Assembly (NCBI GenBank): GCA_023957245.1
Contig: JAMLHJ010000005.1
Coordinates: 167,650 to 231,649 of the forward strand
From: Chitinophagales bacterium
Lineage (GTDB): Bacteria > Bacteroidota > Bacteroidia > Chitinophagales > JADIYW01
Direction of reading: 5' to 3'
DNA: 64,000 nt
Shown here: piece by piece, positions 1 through 8,690 of the stretch
Numbering within the stretch: the first letter of the stretch is position 1
Layout: each line of letters opens with the position of its first letter
Program-made: the position numbers and the translations under genes
The notes under the pieces: generated by a model
Told to the model about the DNA's origin: nothing
The model's database searches: none
What the model saw: only the letters and a program-made list of their open reading frames with translations

Positions 1-458
1 TCTTTGTAATTGAAGTTGCTTGAGTAAGAAGAATTGTTCCCATAATTAGGACTTACAGTTTGAACGACTTGCACAACTGGTCGTGGGAATAACACGGGCC
101 TAGGAGTGATAAAGACTGTCGGTCTAGGATAATAGTTTGAACTATGTCCATGATTGCCATTGTAATGGTAATTATTGGAATAGCCATAATGATGGTTGTG
201 ATTATTATGGCTGTTATTGCCATATTGCCCATGATTATGATTGTTATTATGCCCTGAACCATAATGATTGTTTCCATGGTTATTATTCGATGAACCATGG
301 CTCCCATTATGATTATTGCCATAATTGTTATTGGAAGAATTGTTTCCTCCATTATGCGAATTACCATGATTGGTATTCTTAGGAAAATCTCTAGGGTTGG
401 CCAATAATATAGATATACCCCAAAAAGAAATTATGCTGAATGTAAATAATCGTTTCAT
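1..458 (-). CDS. Asn/His/Gly-rich secreted protein, C-terminus off window
   Basis: An open reading frame starts at the ATG at 458-456 and stays open to the left edge (152 codons visible, no stop). It begins MKRLFTFSIISFWGISILLA, a short basic N-region and hydrophobic core that looks like a signal peptide. Residues 30-105 are low complexity, built from Asn, His, Gly, Ser and Tyr in short motifs such as NNHNGSHG and HYGYSNNYHYNG. After that comes a Pro/Val-rich stretch (PRPTVFITPRPVLFPRPVV) and another Asn/Ser/Tyr-rich stretch. Such proteins are usually uncharacterised; the His clusters could bind metal and the rest could be a disordered surface or matrix protein, but this is inference. Two other open frames across the same bases are shadows of this repetitive coding sequence. 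Confidence 0.7.
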   Translation of the reverse strand, partial: MKRLFTFSIISFWGISILLANPRDFPKNTNHGNSHNGGNNSSNNNYGNNHNGSHGSSNNNHGNNHYGSGHNNNHNHGQYGNNSHNNHNHHYGYSNNYHYNGNHGHSSNYYPRPTVFITPRPVLFPRPVVQVVQTVSPNYGNNSSYSSNFNYK

Positions 459-597
459 TTTAAAAGAATTTAAAAAACCATTTGCAATCTGTATGCCATA
501 TTTTTTATATTGAGAATCTTGTAATAAATTTGAAAGAACATAATCATGAAAGGAATTTTCAATTCTTCATTGTTATATCTTTAGTTGATGATTTTTT

Positions 598-1377
598 ATG
601 AGTACAAAAAGGCCTGTTGAAGTATGTATTGTTTCAGATGTTCATTTGGGGACTTATGGTAGTTGTGCTAAAGAACTCAATCAATATCTTAAAAGTATTG
701 ACCCGGGTATTATCATCATCAATGGAGACTGGTTGGACATTTGGAATTTTGGATCTAACTATTGGAAGCCTGAACACACCGAAAATCTTTATTTAATCTT
801 TGATTTTCTTAGGAGTGGAGTGCCTGTATATTATTTAACAGGTAATCATGATGACTTAGTAAGAAGATTTTCTGGTTTGAAACTAGATAATTTGGAAATT
901 CGTGATGAATTGATATTAAATCTTGACGGAAAATCACATTGGATTTTTCATGGTGATATTTTTGATTTATCTGTAAGTCACAAAGCTCGATGGCTTGCCA
1001 AGTTAGGAGGGAAAAGTTATGACTATTTAATCAGACTCAATCGATTGATAAATTTCATAAGAGATGGCATGGGCATGGAGAAAATTATGCTTTCTAAGGC
1101 AATTAAAGATAGTGTGAAAAGTATTGTCAAAAAAAAGGTGTCAGATTTTGAGGAGATAGCTATCGAACACGCTATCGAACATGGTTATGACTATGTGATA
1201 TGTGGACATATTCACAAGCCTCAAATCAGAGAAATCGTCACCAAAGAAGGCTCTGTTATCTACTTAAACTCAGGAGATTGGGTGGAAAATATGACCGCTT
1301 TAGAATACAATAAAGGAGAATGGAATTTATTTTATTACCAGAATGAATTGGCTTTCAAGGGAATTGATAGGAGTTGA
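598..1377 (+). CDS. LpxH-like UDP-2,3-diacylglucosamine diphosphatase / calcineurin-like phosphoesterase
   Basis: A 259-residue metallophosphoesterase with the full calcineurin-type metal ligand set: D14 and H16 in SDVHLG, D44 in NGDWLD, N83-H84 in GNHDD, a later FHGDIFD, and GHIHKP near residue 208. The family includes LpxH, which cleaves UDP-2,3-diacylglucosamine to lipid X in lipid A synthesis at the inner membrane face. The spacing and the C-terminal NSGDWVENMTALEY match the LpxH-like proteins found widely in Bacteroidota, but some members of this group act on other substrates. It is transcribed toward lptC, whose stop lies 8 bases away, so the two LPS-related genes are convergent. No signal peptide is seen, which fits a cytoplasmic enzyme. 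Confidence 0.8.
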   Translation: MSTKRPVEVCIVSDVHLGTYGSCAKELNQYLKSIDPGIIIINGDWLDIWNFGSNYWKPEHTENLYLIFDFLRSGVPVYYLTGNHDDLVRRFSGLKLDNLEIRDELILNLDGKSHWIFHGDIFDLSVSHKARWLAKLGGKSYDYLIRLNRLINFIRDGMGMEKIMLSKAIKDSVKSIVKKKVSDFEEIAIEHAIEHGYDYVICGHIHKPQIREIVTKEGSVIYLNSGDWVENMTALEYNKGEWNLFYYQNELAFKGIDRS

Positions 1378-1385
1378 TACTCATA

Positions 1386-1931
1386 TTACTTAGGAATATT
1401 ATCACCTTCTACATTGACGATTCCTGTTATTTTACTCATTTTATAGTTTCTGAAATTGTCATCAGAAATCAGTCCGTAACCTTGAATAATATCAGTTGGA
1501 GTAGAAATTTTCACCTTTCCTTCTATACTTACTTGAGATAAGCTTTCATTCCAGACTAAATCTTCGGACTCCATTTTCTCCTTTTTATAATTAATGATTT
1601 TGATGCCCTTAGAAGCTTTGACGAGCTTCGTACTCTCATCCTTTTCACCATATCCAGCATTGATAATAGCGGTTAGTGTTTCATGCTCATAGAGTTCAAT
1701 CTGCAACCCTTCAGGAAAGGTCATTTTGTTTTCATTCTTGGTATAATGATACAGAAGAGGTGCAGTAATAATGGCAGAAGTCTGCCCCAACTCACTATGA
1801 ATAAGTCTGATATCTTTAGATATCTCTATATAGATATTGTCTGGATCGGCAAATTTCTTCACATCATCGGTCTTGTTTTCACAAGCAACCAATATGATCA
1901 TAAAAAAAAGATATCGTCTGATTTTCAACAT
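1386..1931 (-). CDS. lptC: LPS export lipoprotein LptC
   Basis: A 181-residue protein with a lipoprotein signal (MLKIRRYLFFMIILVAC, Cys17 as lipidation site), followed by a beta-rich domain. The segments FADPDNIYIEISKDIRL, TAPLLYHYTKNENKMTFPEGLQIELYE and IINYKKEKMESEDLVWNESL are the typical pattern of the Bacteroidota LptC family (OstA-like periplasmic fold, about 150-200 residues). LptC passes LPS from the LptBFG transporter to the periplasmic LptA bridge. Upstream on the same strand are the TPR gene and the FadL-like barrel gene, a neighbourhood I recognise for lptC in this phylum. A strong hairpin plus T-run separates it from the TPR gene, so it may be expressed partly on its own. Confidence 0.82.
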   Translation of the reverse strand: MLKIRRYLFFMIILVACENKTDDVKKFADPDNIYIEISKDIRLIHSELGQTSAIITAPLLYHYTKNENKMTFPEGLQIELYEHETLTAIINAGYGEKDESTKLVKASKGIKIINYKKEKMESEDLVWNESLSQVSIEGKVKISTPTDIIQGYGLISDDNFRNYKMSKITGIVNVEGDNIPK

Positions 1932-1944
1932 AAAAGTTATAAAT

Positions 1945-1982
1945 ATAAAAAACGGGAAACAATGTTGTCAATGTTTCCCGTT
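1945..1982 (-). terminator. Rho-independent terminator or attenuator between TPR gene and lptC
   Basis: Read on the minus strand, an 11-bp perfect stem (AACGGGAAACA pairing with TGTTTCCCGTT) with a 10-base loop is followed by TTTTTT. It lies 22 bases after the stop of the TPR gene, and its T-run ends about 14 bases before the lptC ATG. It should end the upstream transcript or reduce read-through into lptC. Confidence 0.8.
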
Positions 1983-2003
1983 GAATATTTAATTTCTAAT
2001 CTA

Positions 2004-3356
2004 TTAGTCTTTTGACAAGATGGTAGTTTCTTCTTGTATCCAGCAAGGTACAGTATAAGTTGCTCCGACTTTCAATCCTTTGGCAGCAATTTCTGACCTC
2101 GTAGGTAAATACTTTTTATAGTCATTCATCAACCCATCAACAATCTCAGTATAAGTAGAGTCTAATTGTTTGGCTTTATTAAAGTAATCAAATGCTGGCC
2201 AAATCACTCTTTGAGAATCAAAACCTGTTCCTGGTCCACATTTTTTACCACTAGACAAATACAATACCCCGATAAAATAATAAGGTTTTGCAGAAGCAGA
2301 ATCTAAGCTTATTGCTTTACGAGCAACATCTCTAGCTTCTGGGAATTTGTCTAAATTTCTATACGTATCTCCTAATGCTAATAACAAGTTGGCTTTGCCT
2401 TTAGCATCTTCGGTCAAGTCAATTGCTTTTTCAAAATAAGGAACTGCAGCATCAAATTGTTTGATTTCATAGAAATGTGCTCCTAAATTATTAGCTCTAA
2501 TAGCACTTGGATTTCTTTCAAACATCAATTTATCTAATTCATATCTGATATCTGAATTACTCAAAGCTGTATCTCTACTAATATTGCTCAAGATATCTTC
2601 AATATTTGGAGTAGAATTATCTGAAGCCACCCATTGTTTTACAGAGTCAATCTTTGTCTGAGTTGACCAAGTATGCCATTGTGCTCCTTCAGCAAATCTT
2701 TTGGGCAATACATATTCTTCAAGATTATATGTCATAGATGCTTTAGTCTGAGCATAAGCATCAGCGTTCTTCCCAGCTTGAATATTTGCATCACAAATAG
2801 CTACTAATTTTTTGTACTCACTTTTGATAAACTCATTACTCACACCAGCTTTGGGGTCATCTTTAAGGTTAATCAAAAGATTGAAATAAGTCGCTATTCC
2901 ATAATATTTGCTATCTGTTTGGTCAATATTGATAGCTTCTTGTAGAATATTTTTAGCTTCTAGATATTGAGTCGGTCTAAATTTTGCCAAATCACTTCCT
3001 TTCAAAGTCAATACATAACCTTTGTCTCCCCAGCATTGAATACGTTTGTCATAAATCGCCATTAAGGTGTCAATATATCTCTCACGCAATTCGCCATTTT
3101 CAGTATTAGAAATCAAGTCAGCATAAATATCTGGACCATCTACAAAAATAGATTTTCTATATCCTGGGCTTTTAAAATATGATTCTCTCCAAAAAGGCAA
3201 TGCTCTATCAAAAGCTCCTTGTTTGAAATACTCTTTATATAAAGAATAGTTTTTTGCTGCTTCTTTTTCATCTCCAATAGGGCAATTTTGAGCATTGGCT
3301 ACAGAAACAGAAAGGATTAATCCCAATAAAAAAGTCGGTAAATACATTTTTTTCAT
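2004..3356 (-). CDS. exported TPR-repeat protein
   Basis: A 450-residue protein with a clean signal peptide (MKKMYLPTFLLGLILSVSVANAQ, cleavage after Ala22 or nearby). The body is helical with tetratricopeptide-like repeats: YSLYKEYFKQGAFDRALPFW near residue 38, and a classic pair near residues 298-365 (NNLGAHFYEIKQFDAAVPYF; ALGDTYRNLDKFPEARDVA; PYYFIGVLYLSSGKKCGPG). The C-terminus is conserved in related proteins of this phylum (YLPTRSEIAAKGLKVGATYTVP). It lies between lptC and an outer-membrane barrel gene on the same strand, so a periplasmic scaffold role at the outer membrane is plausible but not shown. The exact function is unknown. Confidence 0.75.
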   Translation of the reverse strand: MKKMYLPTFLLGLILSVSVANAQNCPIGDEKEAAKNYSLYKEYFKQGAFDRALPFWRESYFKSPGYRKSIFVDGPDIYADLISNTENGELRERYIDTLMAIYDKRIQCWGDKGYVLTLKGSDLAKFRPTQYLEAKNILQEAINIDQTDSKYYGIATYFNLLINLKDDPKAGVSNEFIKSEYKKLVAICDANIQAGKNADAYAQTKASMTYNLEEYVLPKRFAEGAQWHTWSTQTKIDSVKQWVASDNSTPNIEDILSNISRDTALSNSDIRYELDKLMFERNPSAIRANNLGAHFYEIKQFDAAVPYFEKAIDLTEDAKGKANLLLALGDTYRNLDKFPEARDVARKAISLDSASAKPYYFIGVLYLSSGKKCGPGTGFDSQRVIWPAFDYFNKAKQLDSTYTEIVDGLMNDYKKYLPTRSEIAAKGLKVGATYTVPCWIQEETTILSKD

Positions 3357-3381
3357 CTCACAAAACTTCTAAGTGTTGTTG

Positions 3382-4782
3382 TTAATAATATTTTCTTTTT
3401 TGAAACCAAGCGTTGTTTAAGTTAATTCCAAGTTTTATTTTGCCGTAATTCTCTTTTATCAATTGTCCATTTAGTGTTCCTCTAGAGCCGGCTTCAAAAC
3501 TTAAATTAAAAGCATACACATACATTTTGGTATTCATTTCATCAAATAATCTTATGACTATTGGGATACCAAAACCAAGATTTATGCCAAACTCATTAAT
3601 AGACTGATTTCCTATCTGCAAATTGGTCTGCGCATAGTGGAATCCTGCACGATATTTCAACTTTGAAAAGAACTTAGCACCAGCCGCAAGTGAAGGCAAA
3701 AACTCTCCACCTAGACCCATTCTCCAGCTGTTTTGGAAAATAATATCTCCATGATTACCATATCCTGAATACTTGCTCCATGACTGATATCTATAGTCCA
3801 TCCCGACTAACCATCTTGCACTATCTGCCAATGTAAATCCTGCCTGAATATATCCTGGTACATGAATTTGAGCTGATTGATTTTTGCTAACGCTAAGAGT
3901 GTCAAAACTTTCGGGATAAGAAGTATAAATATCACTTAAAAAATCTTTCCATGATTCTGATTCAGATTTAGTACCAATGAATTTACTATCTATTGCAAAG
4001 ACAGATTCATCCATTGTGGATCTTTTACCTAAGTTGTACCCTGGAGCTCCAGCTAAACCAACAGTCAATTTGATTTGCTTGTGATTATCTTTTCCATAAT
4101 GGAAAGCTTTGTGGTATTGAGCTCCTAAATTAAATGTAAAACTTTTGACAATCAATGTACTGTTATACCATGAGCCATATCCTGCTAAATCAGGAAAGTC
4201 TTGCTTCAGAGCATAAGCAATATTATTATTAGAAAGATTACCAAAAAGATATCCGACATTAAGACCCAAGCTATATTCTTTATAGCTGACACCATTGGAC
4301 CAGAAGAAATTATATAGATTTCCGTTATTCTCGTTTTGTATTAATCCTTTGTGACCATTGACATCAACACTATCACTACTATAACTATCTTTTGTAGTAT
4401 AAGGAATCAGCCCTGCTGCCATTCCCCAACGATTTTTGATTACAGGGAAAGACATAGAAAGATATTGCAATCCTGCACTGCCAATCTTTGCACTGCCAAA
4501 ATCTGTTTTTCTCTTGCCAAACTTTCCATATCCTCCTGCTTCAAAAGAAGTCAGCATTACTGTAGATAAAGAGGCTGGATTATTAAAATTAAATCCATCT
4601 GGAGAACGATATGCTGCTCCAAGTCCACCCATAGAAGAACTTGGTACATAATCATTTTCGTTTAAGGTACCTATCCCATACTGGGCATAAGGTGTGCTTT
4701 CGTCTGCAAGGACACCATTGGCTCCAAAACATGAAAAGATGATGATAAAACACCATTGAAGGTGCGTTTTTGTATTATGCAT
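3382..4782 (-). CDS. FadL/PorV-like outer-membrane beta-barrel protein
   Basis: The frame is open to 4872, but the best start is the ATG at 4782. It gives a signal peptide (MHNTKTHLQWCFIIIFSCFGANGVLA) and an 8-base overlap (ATGCATAA) with the coaX stop, typical of translational coupling; the longer frame would put 90 bases inside coaX. The mature part opens with TPYAQYGIGTLNENDYVPSS and SMGGLGAAYRSPDGFNFNNP, the N-terminal plug-like signature (GGLG...NPAS) seen in FadL/PorV-type barrels. The rest alternates aromatic and hydrophobic residues as in beta strands. FadL-type barrels carry hydrophobic compounds across the outer membrane, but the cargo here is unknown. It sits in the run amidohydrolase-coaX-barrel-TPR. 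Confidence 0.72.
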   Translation of the reverse strand: MHNTKTHLQWCFIIIFSCFGANGVLADESTPYAQYGIGTLNENDYVPSSSMGGLGAAYRSPDGFNFNNPASLSTVMLTSFEAGGYGKFGKRKTDFGSAKIGSAGLQYLSMSFPVIKNRWGMAAGLIPYTTKDSYSSDSVDVNGHKGLIQNENNGNLYNFFWSNGVSYKEYSLGLNVGYLFGNLSNNNIAYALKQDFPDLAGYGSWYNSTLIVKSFTFNLGAQYHKAFHYGKDNHKQIKLTVGLAGAPGYNLGKRSTMDESVFAIDSKFIGTKSESESWKDFLSDIYTSYPESFDTLSVSKNQSAQIHVPGYIQAGFTLADSARWLVGMDYRYQSWSKYSGYGNHGDIIFQNSWRMGLGGEFLPSLAAGAKFFSKLKYRAGFHYAQTNLQIGNQSINEFGINLGFGIPIVIRLFDEMNTKMYVYAFNLSFEAGSRGTLNGQLIKENYGKIKLGINLNNAWFQKRKYY

Positions 4783-5497
4783 TATAAATCGCAATTTTCT
4801 GAAGTCCAATAAGAACCAAATTAGGGTTTGCAAATATCTCATTTTTAAGTTTATAAAAAAATAGGTCAGCATCTCCTCCCGTCAACAATACCACCAAATC
4901 TGTATATTTTTCTCGATATTCAGCAATAAAACTATCAATTTCATATACGGTTCCTTTAATTGTTCCTATTTGAATACACTCTTTTGTAGATTGTCCAACA
5001 AGTTTATCAATCCATTCTTTCTCCACCAAAGGCAATTTTCCTGTATAGTTATGAAGAGCTCGGAGTCTCATTTTTATACCTGGGTGAATACTTCCTCCAT
5101 GATATTCTCCAGATTGACTAACAAAATCCAAAGTAATACAAGTTCCTGCATCTATTAACAAGCAATTAGTATCAGGATATAAAGAACTTGCAGCAGCAGC
5201 AAGAGCATATCTATCAGCTCCCAAAGTACGTGGTGTATGGTATAAGTTTTTAAATGGGAATTTTAAATCCGAATTTATAGCCAAAAATCCATTTTGGCTT
5301 TTCAAATAATTTTCAATCTCAGCATTAAGTTTTGCTGTAGAAGAAACTATAAATCTACTTTGAGGATGTTGTTCTTGTAATTCTATGAAAGTATTCAATT
5401 CATAATGTTCAAAATGAAGAAATTCAGCATCCTTATCTGGATGGAATATTCCAACTTTCATCCTTGTATTTCCAATATCAAGACAAATATGATACAT
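4775..5497 (-). CDS. coaX: type III pantothenate kinase
   Basis: A 240-residue protein with the ASKHA-fold motifs of type III pantothenate kinase: DIGNTRMKVGIF at 7-18 (phosphate binding), TLGADRYA at 91-98 with the catalytic Asp96, LLIDAGTCITLDF at 113-125, GEYHGGSIHPGI at 130-141, and LLTGGDA near the C-terminus. CoaX phosphorylates pantothenate in the first step of coenzyme A synthesis, needs a monovalent cation, and is not feedback inhibited by CoA. The length is normal (about 240-260). Its ATG overlaps the upstream amidohydrolase stop by one base (TAATG), and its own stop overlaps the next gene start, so three genes are translationally coupled. Confidence 0.93.
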   Translation of the reverse strand: MYHICLDIGNTRMKVGIFHPDKDAEFLHFEHYELNTFIELQEQHPQSRFIVSSTAKLNAEIENYLKSQNGFLAINSDLKFPFKNLYHTPRTLGADRYALAAAASSLYPDTNCLLIDAGTCITLDFVSQSGEYHGGSIHPGIKMRLRALHNYTGKLPLVEKEWIDKLVGQSTKECIQIGTIKGTVYEIDSFIAEYREKYTDLVVLLTGGDADLFFYKLKNEIFANPNLVLIGLQKIAIYNA

Positions 5498-6681
5498 TAG
5501 GCGATGCGTCTAGAAGTTGAATTGGGTAATAATGTTTTATCTGTTCCGACATTTTCTATCAGAACTATTCCTGGCGTTTTATTGACTTCGATTGACCCTA
5601 TTTCACTGTCCCACCCCAATGCTTCTGCTCCGTTCAATGTTGCCCATTTTAAGACTTGTTCAAAATCAATATAAGATTGATATTTCAAAATAGTTTTCAT
5701 TTCTTCTAAAATTGACAATTGCCAGTTGGAGGTCAAACTATCTGTACCTATCGTCATTTTTGCATCTTTATCTATAAATGCTCGATAGTCTGGTAAACGA
5801 TTTTCAATATAAAGATTAGCATTGGGACAGGTCGCCCAATAAACCTGTTGAAGTTCATTGTGAGCTGCTTCAATATCTTCTCTGGTCGTCAAAGTGTTGT
5901 GTACAAATAATGTTTTATGATGAGGTGATAAATTTTCCAACACATAATGAATGGCAGATTTACCTGTCGGTTTAAAATTATTTAAACTCAAATTAAATCT
6001 TTCATAAAAATCATTAAATTGTCCTTCCCCGCTGATAAAAAGTTCATTTTCTGGAGGGGTTTCTTGATTGTGAATTGATATCGTTAAGTTTGGATTTTGG
6101 TTTAGTCCATTAATCAAAGCAAACAACTCTTTGGACACAGAATAAGAGGCGTGAGGAACCATACTTTTTTTGAGATGTGCCGATTCTTGTAAAAGGTCAT
6201 ACACTTTTTTATACATTTCAAAGTCAGAGTGTGTTCTTCCTTCCTGCATAAAATCAAAGTTTTCAATAAAAGTATAATATCTAATCTTAGAATTTTCTTT
6301 AGTTAAAAAAGTATCTGATTTATTAGAAATATCACCTACTGCAACAATTCCACTATCCAACATATATTGATCTGCTTCTTCAATGCAATGCTGAATCCAT
6401 GATTCATCAGCGTTCCGTTCTTTAACTACATTTCCAATAAAAGTTAGTAGCCCAGTTCCTGTAGGTATCTTGCCTTTCATGTGAGAAAGTTCCAGATGAC
6501 AATGCGTATTGACCATTCCAGGCACAATTACACCTTCAAAAATTTCTAATTCAGATGCATTATATTGGTTTCTTTGACCTATTTCTAATACTTTCCCATT
6601 ATTATCAACAACTACAACTCCTTTTTCGATTTTTGTAGTACTCACTGGATAAATATAGTCTGCAGATATTTTTCTGAACAT
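5497..6681 (-). CDS. amidohydrolase-superfamily deaminase, possibly aminodeoxyfutalosine deaminase-like
   Basis: A 394-residue metal-dependent hydrolase of the TRZ/ATZ/cytosine deaminase branch. Metal-binding motifs are NTHCHLELSHMKG (His60 and His62), PHASYSV, the SIHNQE (HxxE) motif, and a late TDSLTSN with the metal-binding Asp. The N- and C-terminal ends form the small beta sandwich typical of the family (GVVVVDNNGKVLEIG; EIGSIEVNKTPGIVLIE). Relatives deaminate guanine, S-adenosylhomocysteine or 6-amino-6-deoxyfutalosine. The HLELS context resembles aminodeoxyfutalosine deaminases of the futalosine menaquinone pathway, but no other mqn gene is in the window, so the substrate is open. It overlaps coaX by one base and follows murI by 73 bases. 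Confidence 0.72.
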   Translation of the reverse strand: MFRKISADYIYPVSTTKIEKGVVVVDNNGKVLEIGQRNQYNASELEIFEGVIVPGMVNTHCHLELSHMKGKIPTGTGLLTFIGNVVKERNADESWIQHCIEEADQYMLDSGIVAVGDISNKSDTFLTKENSKIRYYTFIENFDFMQEGRTHSDFEMYKKVYDLLQESAHLKKSMVPHASYSVSKELFALINGLNQNPNLTISIHNQETPPENELFISGEGQFNDFYERFNLSLNNFKPTGKSAIHYVLENLSPHHKTLFVHNTLTTREDIEAAHNELQQVYWATCPNANLYIENRLPDYRAFIDKDAKMTIGTDSLTSNWQLSILEEMKTILKYQSYIDFEQVLKWATLNGAEALGWDSEIGSIEVNKTPGIVLIENVGTDKTLLPNSTSRRIA

Positions 6682-6754
6682 AAAATTAAATATACAAAGA
6701 AGTATGATTAATGCAGGTCAATAGAAAGTAATTCGTCATAACAATTCACTTTCA

Positions 6755-7579
6755 TTATTCTTCTTTAAAAATGTCTATTTGCTGTAATGACACTTCTTGA
6801 TGATAAAATAACTGTGTCGTCTCCTTAAAAGTGTCTGTATAATCTGAAACAAAAAATTGATGTTTGCTCTTTGAGCCTAAGCTAATTAAATTATCTCTTT
6901 TCAGTGTATCATATACAGCTTGGGCAACAATCTCATTAGTCGCAATAATATTCACCACTTGATTATTATCTATAAAATACTGTTCGATTTCTTTCTTAAT
7001 AAGTGGATAGTGCGTACATGCTAACACTAAAGCATCAATCCCATTTAGAGATTTATCTGCAAGATATGTTTCAATGACAGCCTTGCTAATTTCTCCTTTT
7101 ACAAATCCAGACTCTATCATTGGAGCCAATAATGGTGTTGCTAAAGCAGATACTTTTAATTGTACATCCTTTTGGTGTATTTTTTCAGGAAAAATTTGGG
7201 AGCCTATAGTTGCTCTTGTCCCTATCACACCGACATGATGATAATGATGATTGGTAATATAATCGACTACAGGGTCTATTACATTGATAACTTCTACTTG
7301 TTGCACTTGAGCGAGTTCACGGACATAGTCAAATGCAGCTGAAGATGCACTATTGCAAGCAATGACAATCATCTTCACATCGCTTTGTAATAAAAATTCA
7401 GTGATAGAGCGACTATACTTTCTAATCATCTCTGGAGATTTGTCTCCATAAGGCAAATGGGCAGTATCTCCAAAATAGACGATGCTTTCATTGGGCAATA
7501 TCTTTAAAATAGCATTGGCGACCGTTAAGCCGCCAATACCAGAATCAAATATCCCAATAGATTTTTGAGTTTTAGACAT
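6755..7579 (-). CDS. murI: glutamate racemase
   Basis: A 274-residue enzyme with both halves of the racemase active site: IGIFDSGIGGLTV at 8-20, YFGDTAHLPYG at 35-45, Cys75 in IACNSAS, and Cys188 in LACTHYP. It interconverts L- and D-glutamate and supplies D-Glu for peptidoglycan in the cytoplasm. Length is typical (about 260-280). It is the last gene of the run DUF6089-uppS-bamA-skp-skp-murI, starting 2 bases after the second skp gene, an order that is common in Bacteroidota. Confidence 0.94.
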   Translation of the reverse strand: MSKTQKSIGIFDSGIGGLTVANAILKILPNESIVYFGDTAHLPYGDKSPEMIRKYSRSITEFLLQSDVKMIVIACNSASSAAFDYVRELAQVQQVEVINVIDPVVDYITNHHYHHVGVIGTRATIGSQIFPEKIHQKDVQLKVSALATPLLAPMIESGFVKGEISKAVIETYLADKSLNGIDALVLACTHYPLIKKEIEQYFIDNNQVVNIIATNEIVAQAVYDTLKRDNLISLGSKSKHQFFVSDYTDTFKETTQLFYHQEVSLQQIDIFKEE

Positions 7580-7581
7580 TA

Positions 7582-8127
7582 TTATTTAGATGCTGGAGCA
7601 GTCACTGGAAGACCAAGCTTCTTTTTCAAGACATTGATAATATTTTCAGAGTCATCTGCATGAAGAATTACTCCTGAACTAGAATCAAAGATATAAGTAT
7701 AACCACCTTCTTTTGCAACATCAGCAATAGCTTTGTTGATTTTGTCAACCAATGGTTGGTATAGAGTTTGGCGTTTTTTGCCTACCTTTTCTTCAGCTCC
7801 ATCTTGAAAATCTTGAATTCTTCTTTCTAAGTCTTGAATTTCTTTTCCTTTAAATTCTTGATCTATTTCAGAGATTTTACCTTCTTGAACTCCTTTTTGG
7901 AAATCTTGAATTTTCTTTTGGTACTCACCGTACATCTTTTCTAAACTTGCATATAGTTCATTGCCGTATTTATCAATTTCTGCATCAGCCGCTTTCTTTT
8001 CAGGGATAGCATCCAACAATTCTAATGAATTAACATAGCCAAATTTATACGCTTTAATTTGTGCATTCACTTGAGATGCAAACGCTGTCATAACAACTAC
8101 AGCAAGGGTAAAAAATACTTTTTTCAT
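7582..8127 (-). CDS. Skp/OmpH-family periplasmic chaperone (second copy)
   Basis: A 181-residue protein with signal peptide MKKVFFTLAVVVMTAFASQVNAQ, then the Skp/OmpH pattern: a first strand (KAYKFGYVNSLELLDAIPE), long charged helices (about residues 45-125, coiled-coil-like, rich in Glu, Lys and Gln), and closing strands (VAKEGGYTYIFDSSSGVILH). Skp is a trimeric 'jellyfish' chaperone that holds unfolded outer-membrane barrels for the BAM complex. It follows another skp gene and bamA on the same strand (39-base gap), so co-expression with BamA is expected. The 14-residue tail after the fold (LGLPVTAPASK) is short and likely flexible. Confidence 0.88.
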   Translation of the reverse strand: MKKVFFTLAVVVMTAFASQVNAQIKAYKFGYVNSLELLDAIPEKKAADAEIDKYGNELYASLEKMYGEYQKKIQDFQKGVQEGKISEIDQEFKGKEIQDLERRIQDFQDGAEEKVGKKRQTLYQPLVDKINKAIADVAKEGGYTYIFDSSSGVILHADDSENIINVLKKKLGLPVTAPASK

Positions 8128-8166
8128 TGTAATAATTTCTGGTTTTTAAAATTAGTTAAGGTTCGT

Positions 8167-8688
8167 TTAAGGTTGAATTGATTTAAGTACTTGTTCACTC
8201 AAATCATATTTAGAGTTAGTAAATAAAAGTGTTGCTCCGCTAGATGTTTTGTCCAATATAAAGTCATAACCTCCAGTTTTTGCTAATTTTTCTACTGCAT
8301 TGTAAACTTTCTCTTGGATAGGCTGAATGAGTTCTTGACGTTTTTTGAATAGGTCTCCTTCATAACCAAATCTTTGCTTTTGCAGGTCATTAGCAATTTG
8401 TTCTTTAGCAATGATTTCATCTTGTCTTTTCTTTTTCAGCTCATCAGTCAAAAGAAATTCTTCTGCTTGATATTTGGAATACATTTGTTTGACTTCTGCA
8501 TATTTAGCATCAATCTCTTTATTCCAAACTTCTACAACATTATTGATGCTCTTTTGTGCTTCTTCATAAGCAGGAATCTTATTCAAGATATAGTCAGTAT
8601 CTACATAAGCAATTCTCTGTGCAAATGCTCCATAAGAACAAAAAATCGTTGCCAATAAGGTAAATAATAATTTTTTCATGCCTTTCAT
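8167..8688 (-). CDS. Skp/OmpH-family periplasmic chaperone (first copy)
   Basis: A 173-residue paralogue of the adjacent Skp-like protein. It has a signal peptide (MKGMKKLLFTLLATIFCSYGAFAQ), the opening strand RIAYVDTDYILNKIPAY, long amphipathic charged helices, and the closing strand GGYDFILDKTSSGATLLFTN. It starts 2 bases after the bamA stop; the start could be Met1 (8688) or Met4 (8679). The two copies differ clearly in their helices, so this is an old duplication and the chaperones may form separate trimers or have different clients. A tandem pair after bamA is widespread in this phylum. Confidence 0.88.
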   Translation of the reverse strand: MKGMKKLLFTLLATIFCSYGAFAQRIAYVDTDYILNKIPAYEEAQKSINNVVEVWNKEIDAKYAEVKQMYSKYQAEEFLLTDELKKKRQDEIIAKEQIANDLQKQRFGYEGDLFKKRQELIQPIQEKVYNAVEKLAKTGGYDFILDKTSSGATLLFTNSKYDLSEQVLKSIQP

Positions 8689-8690
8689 TT

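Noticed and set aside
53..382. Open frames on both strands over the Asn/His-rich region (53-367 minus and 137-382 plus)
   Set aside because: They have odd Ile/Met- or Cys/Tyr/His-rich composition and are shadows of the open frame 1-458, which has a signal peptide and sensible residues.
4783..4872. Longer start for the FadL-like barrel gene at 4872
   Set aside because: It would put 90 bases inside coaX and place non-signal sequence before a clean signal peptide that begins at 4782.
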